A stretch of DNA of 46,903 nt from Nocardioidaceae bacterium (lineage in GTDB: Bacteria > Actinomycetota > Actinomycetes > Propionibacteriales > Nocardioidaceae). The stretch spans positions 1 to 46,903 of the forward strand of contig WQZX01000017.1 of assembly GCA_009780515.1 (NCBI GenBank), written 5' to 3'. Below, piece after piece: positions 46,433 to 46,903 of this stretch. Numbering within the stretch: the stretch's first letter is position 1; the number at the start of each line of letters is the position of its first letter. A program made the translations under genes and the position numbers. The notes under the pieces were generated by a model. It saw only the letters and a program-made list of their open reading frames with translations. It made no database searches and was not told the origin of the DNA.

Positions 46433-46903
46433 CTAGCGGCCGCCACCGACGGCGCGACGGACCGGCAGGAACGTCCGCGGCGGCACCGGCCCCGCCAGGA
46501 AGTCCAGGATCAGGGAGGCGACCAGGGCCGGCCTCTCCAGCGGTACGGCGTGCGAGCTGCCCGGCACGATCGCGAGCTGGCTCTCGGGCAGCGCGTCGTA
46601 GAGCGCGAGGGTGTGGTCGAGCGTGATCATGTCGTCGTCGCCGGCGAGCACGAGCGTCGGCGTACGGATGGTGGCGAGATCCGAGGTCGTCAGCGTCGGC
46701 TCGGTCCGCGCCAGGCGCATGAACTTCTCGTAGACCACCGGGAAGTGCTCCGGACCGTCCGGGGACCGCTGGGCGTAGCCGGCTCCCATCAGCCGCATCG
46801 CGTCGTCGCCCTCGTCGAGGCCGTCGAGGCCGTCGAGGCCGTCGAGGATGACGCCGTCGTTGTGGAAGTTCGCACCGATCAGGACCTGCCGGTCGACGAG
46901 GTC
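46433..46903 (-). CDS. Alpha/beta hydrolase, partial (continues beyond window)
   Basis: The C-terminal 156 residues of an alpha/beta hydrolase whose start lies outside the window; the reading frame is open to base 46903 (DLVDRQVLIGANFHNDG). The cap and core end are visible: the acid residue strand TPTLVLAGDDDMITL and the catalytic histidine in VPGSSHAVPLERP. The nucleophile serine would be outside. An internal ATG at 46798 is not the start. A 9-bp tandem repeat near 46814-46847 encodes a GLD run. It is upstream of, and co-directional with, the YcaQ-like gene. Confidence 0.85.
   Translation of the reverse strand, partial: DLVDRQVLIGANFHNDGVILDGLDGLDGLDEGDDAMRLMGAGYAQRSPDGPEHFPVVYEKFMRLARTEPTLTTSDLATIRTPTLVLAGDDDMITLDHTLALYDALPESQLAIVPGSSHAVPLERPALVASLILDFLAGPVPPRTFLPVRRAVGGGR
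46814..46847 (-). repeat. In-frame 9-bp tandem repeat in hydrolase gene
   Basis: Three full GTCGAGGCC units plus seven bases on the plus strand. On the coding strand they give a GLD-GLD-GLD run, so length change would keep the frame. Confidence 0.85.

Noticed and set aside
42415..46626. Plus-strand ORF of about 1400 codons
   Set aside because: It runs across several real genes on both strands with shadow composition. The true products there are the GT-C-like protein, Ndk, DUF2236 protein and YcaQ-like protein.

Overview
The window is very GC-rich, with strong G/C preference at third codon positions, GTG starts and dense gene packing. It looks like the chromosome of an actinobacterium, probably a Nocardioides-like member of the Nocardioidaceae. 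That placement is an inference from gene content and style: GatCAB, cysteine desulfurase/MnmA linked to a MetE-like protein, a Lys/Ala-rich RNase E/G, a DUF664 DinB protein, an mreBCD-mrdA-rodA block, and a repeated GGTGGTCGAGCCTGTCGAGR element. No rRNA, tRNA, CRISPR array, phage gene or transposase was seen.

Layout. Positions 1-3936: an unknown small gene and gatB-gatA-gatC on the minus strand. Positions 4000-7168 (plus): a DinB/DUF664 protein, then three tandem secreted paralogues. Positions 7253-9364: ligA. Positions 9452-16746: two very large secreted Ig-repeat proteins, probably co-transcribed. Positions 16941-19150: a tetR and MFS exporter pair on the plus strand. Positions 19231-22546: a MetE-like protein, mnmA and a cysteine desulfurase. 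Positions 22671-26026: proB, obg, rpmA (L27) and rplU (L21). Positions 26183-29116: RNase E/G. Positions 29456-34224: the TIGR03936 and TIGR03960 radical-SAM-linked pair, separated by an HTH_42 protein and a DUF4190 protein. Positions 34284-36014: a DHA2 exporter. Positions 36128-42087: the rod/elongation operon mreB-mreC-mreD-mrdA-rodA. Positions 42176-46903: a polytopic GT-C-like protein, ndk, a DUF2236 oxygenase-like protein, a YcaQ-like DNA glycosylase, and a partial alpha/beta hydrolase cut by the window end.

How the genes work together. The conserved backbone covers tRNA charging and thiolation (GatCAB; cysteine desulfurase and MnmA), DNA replication (LigA), ribosome assembly and RNA decay (L21, L27, Obg, RNase E/G) and cell shape (MreBCD-PBP2-RodA). 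Set into it around ligA is an accessory, surface-oriented region: three small secreted Ig-like paralogues on one side and two giant Ig-repeat proteins plus a drug exporter module on the other.

The most interesting unexplained items are these. The giant Ig-repeat proteins share a module order and a two-cysteine C-terminal cap. The small secreted paralogues sit in tandem, and two have an identical GGTTT-N16-GGYTAT promoter-like signal. A TAGnnT-N6-8-start pattern suggests leaderless transcripts for about seven genes. A 20-bp genomic repeat is present both between ribosomal protein genes and inside the coding start of rodA.
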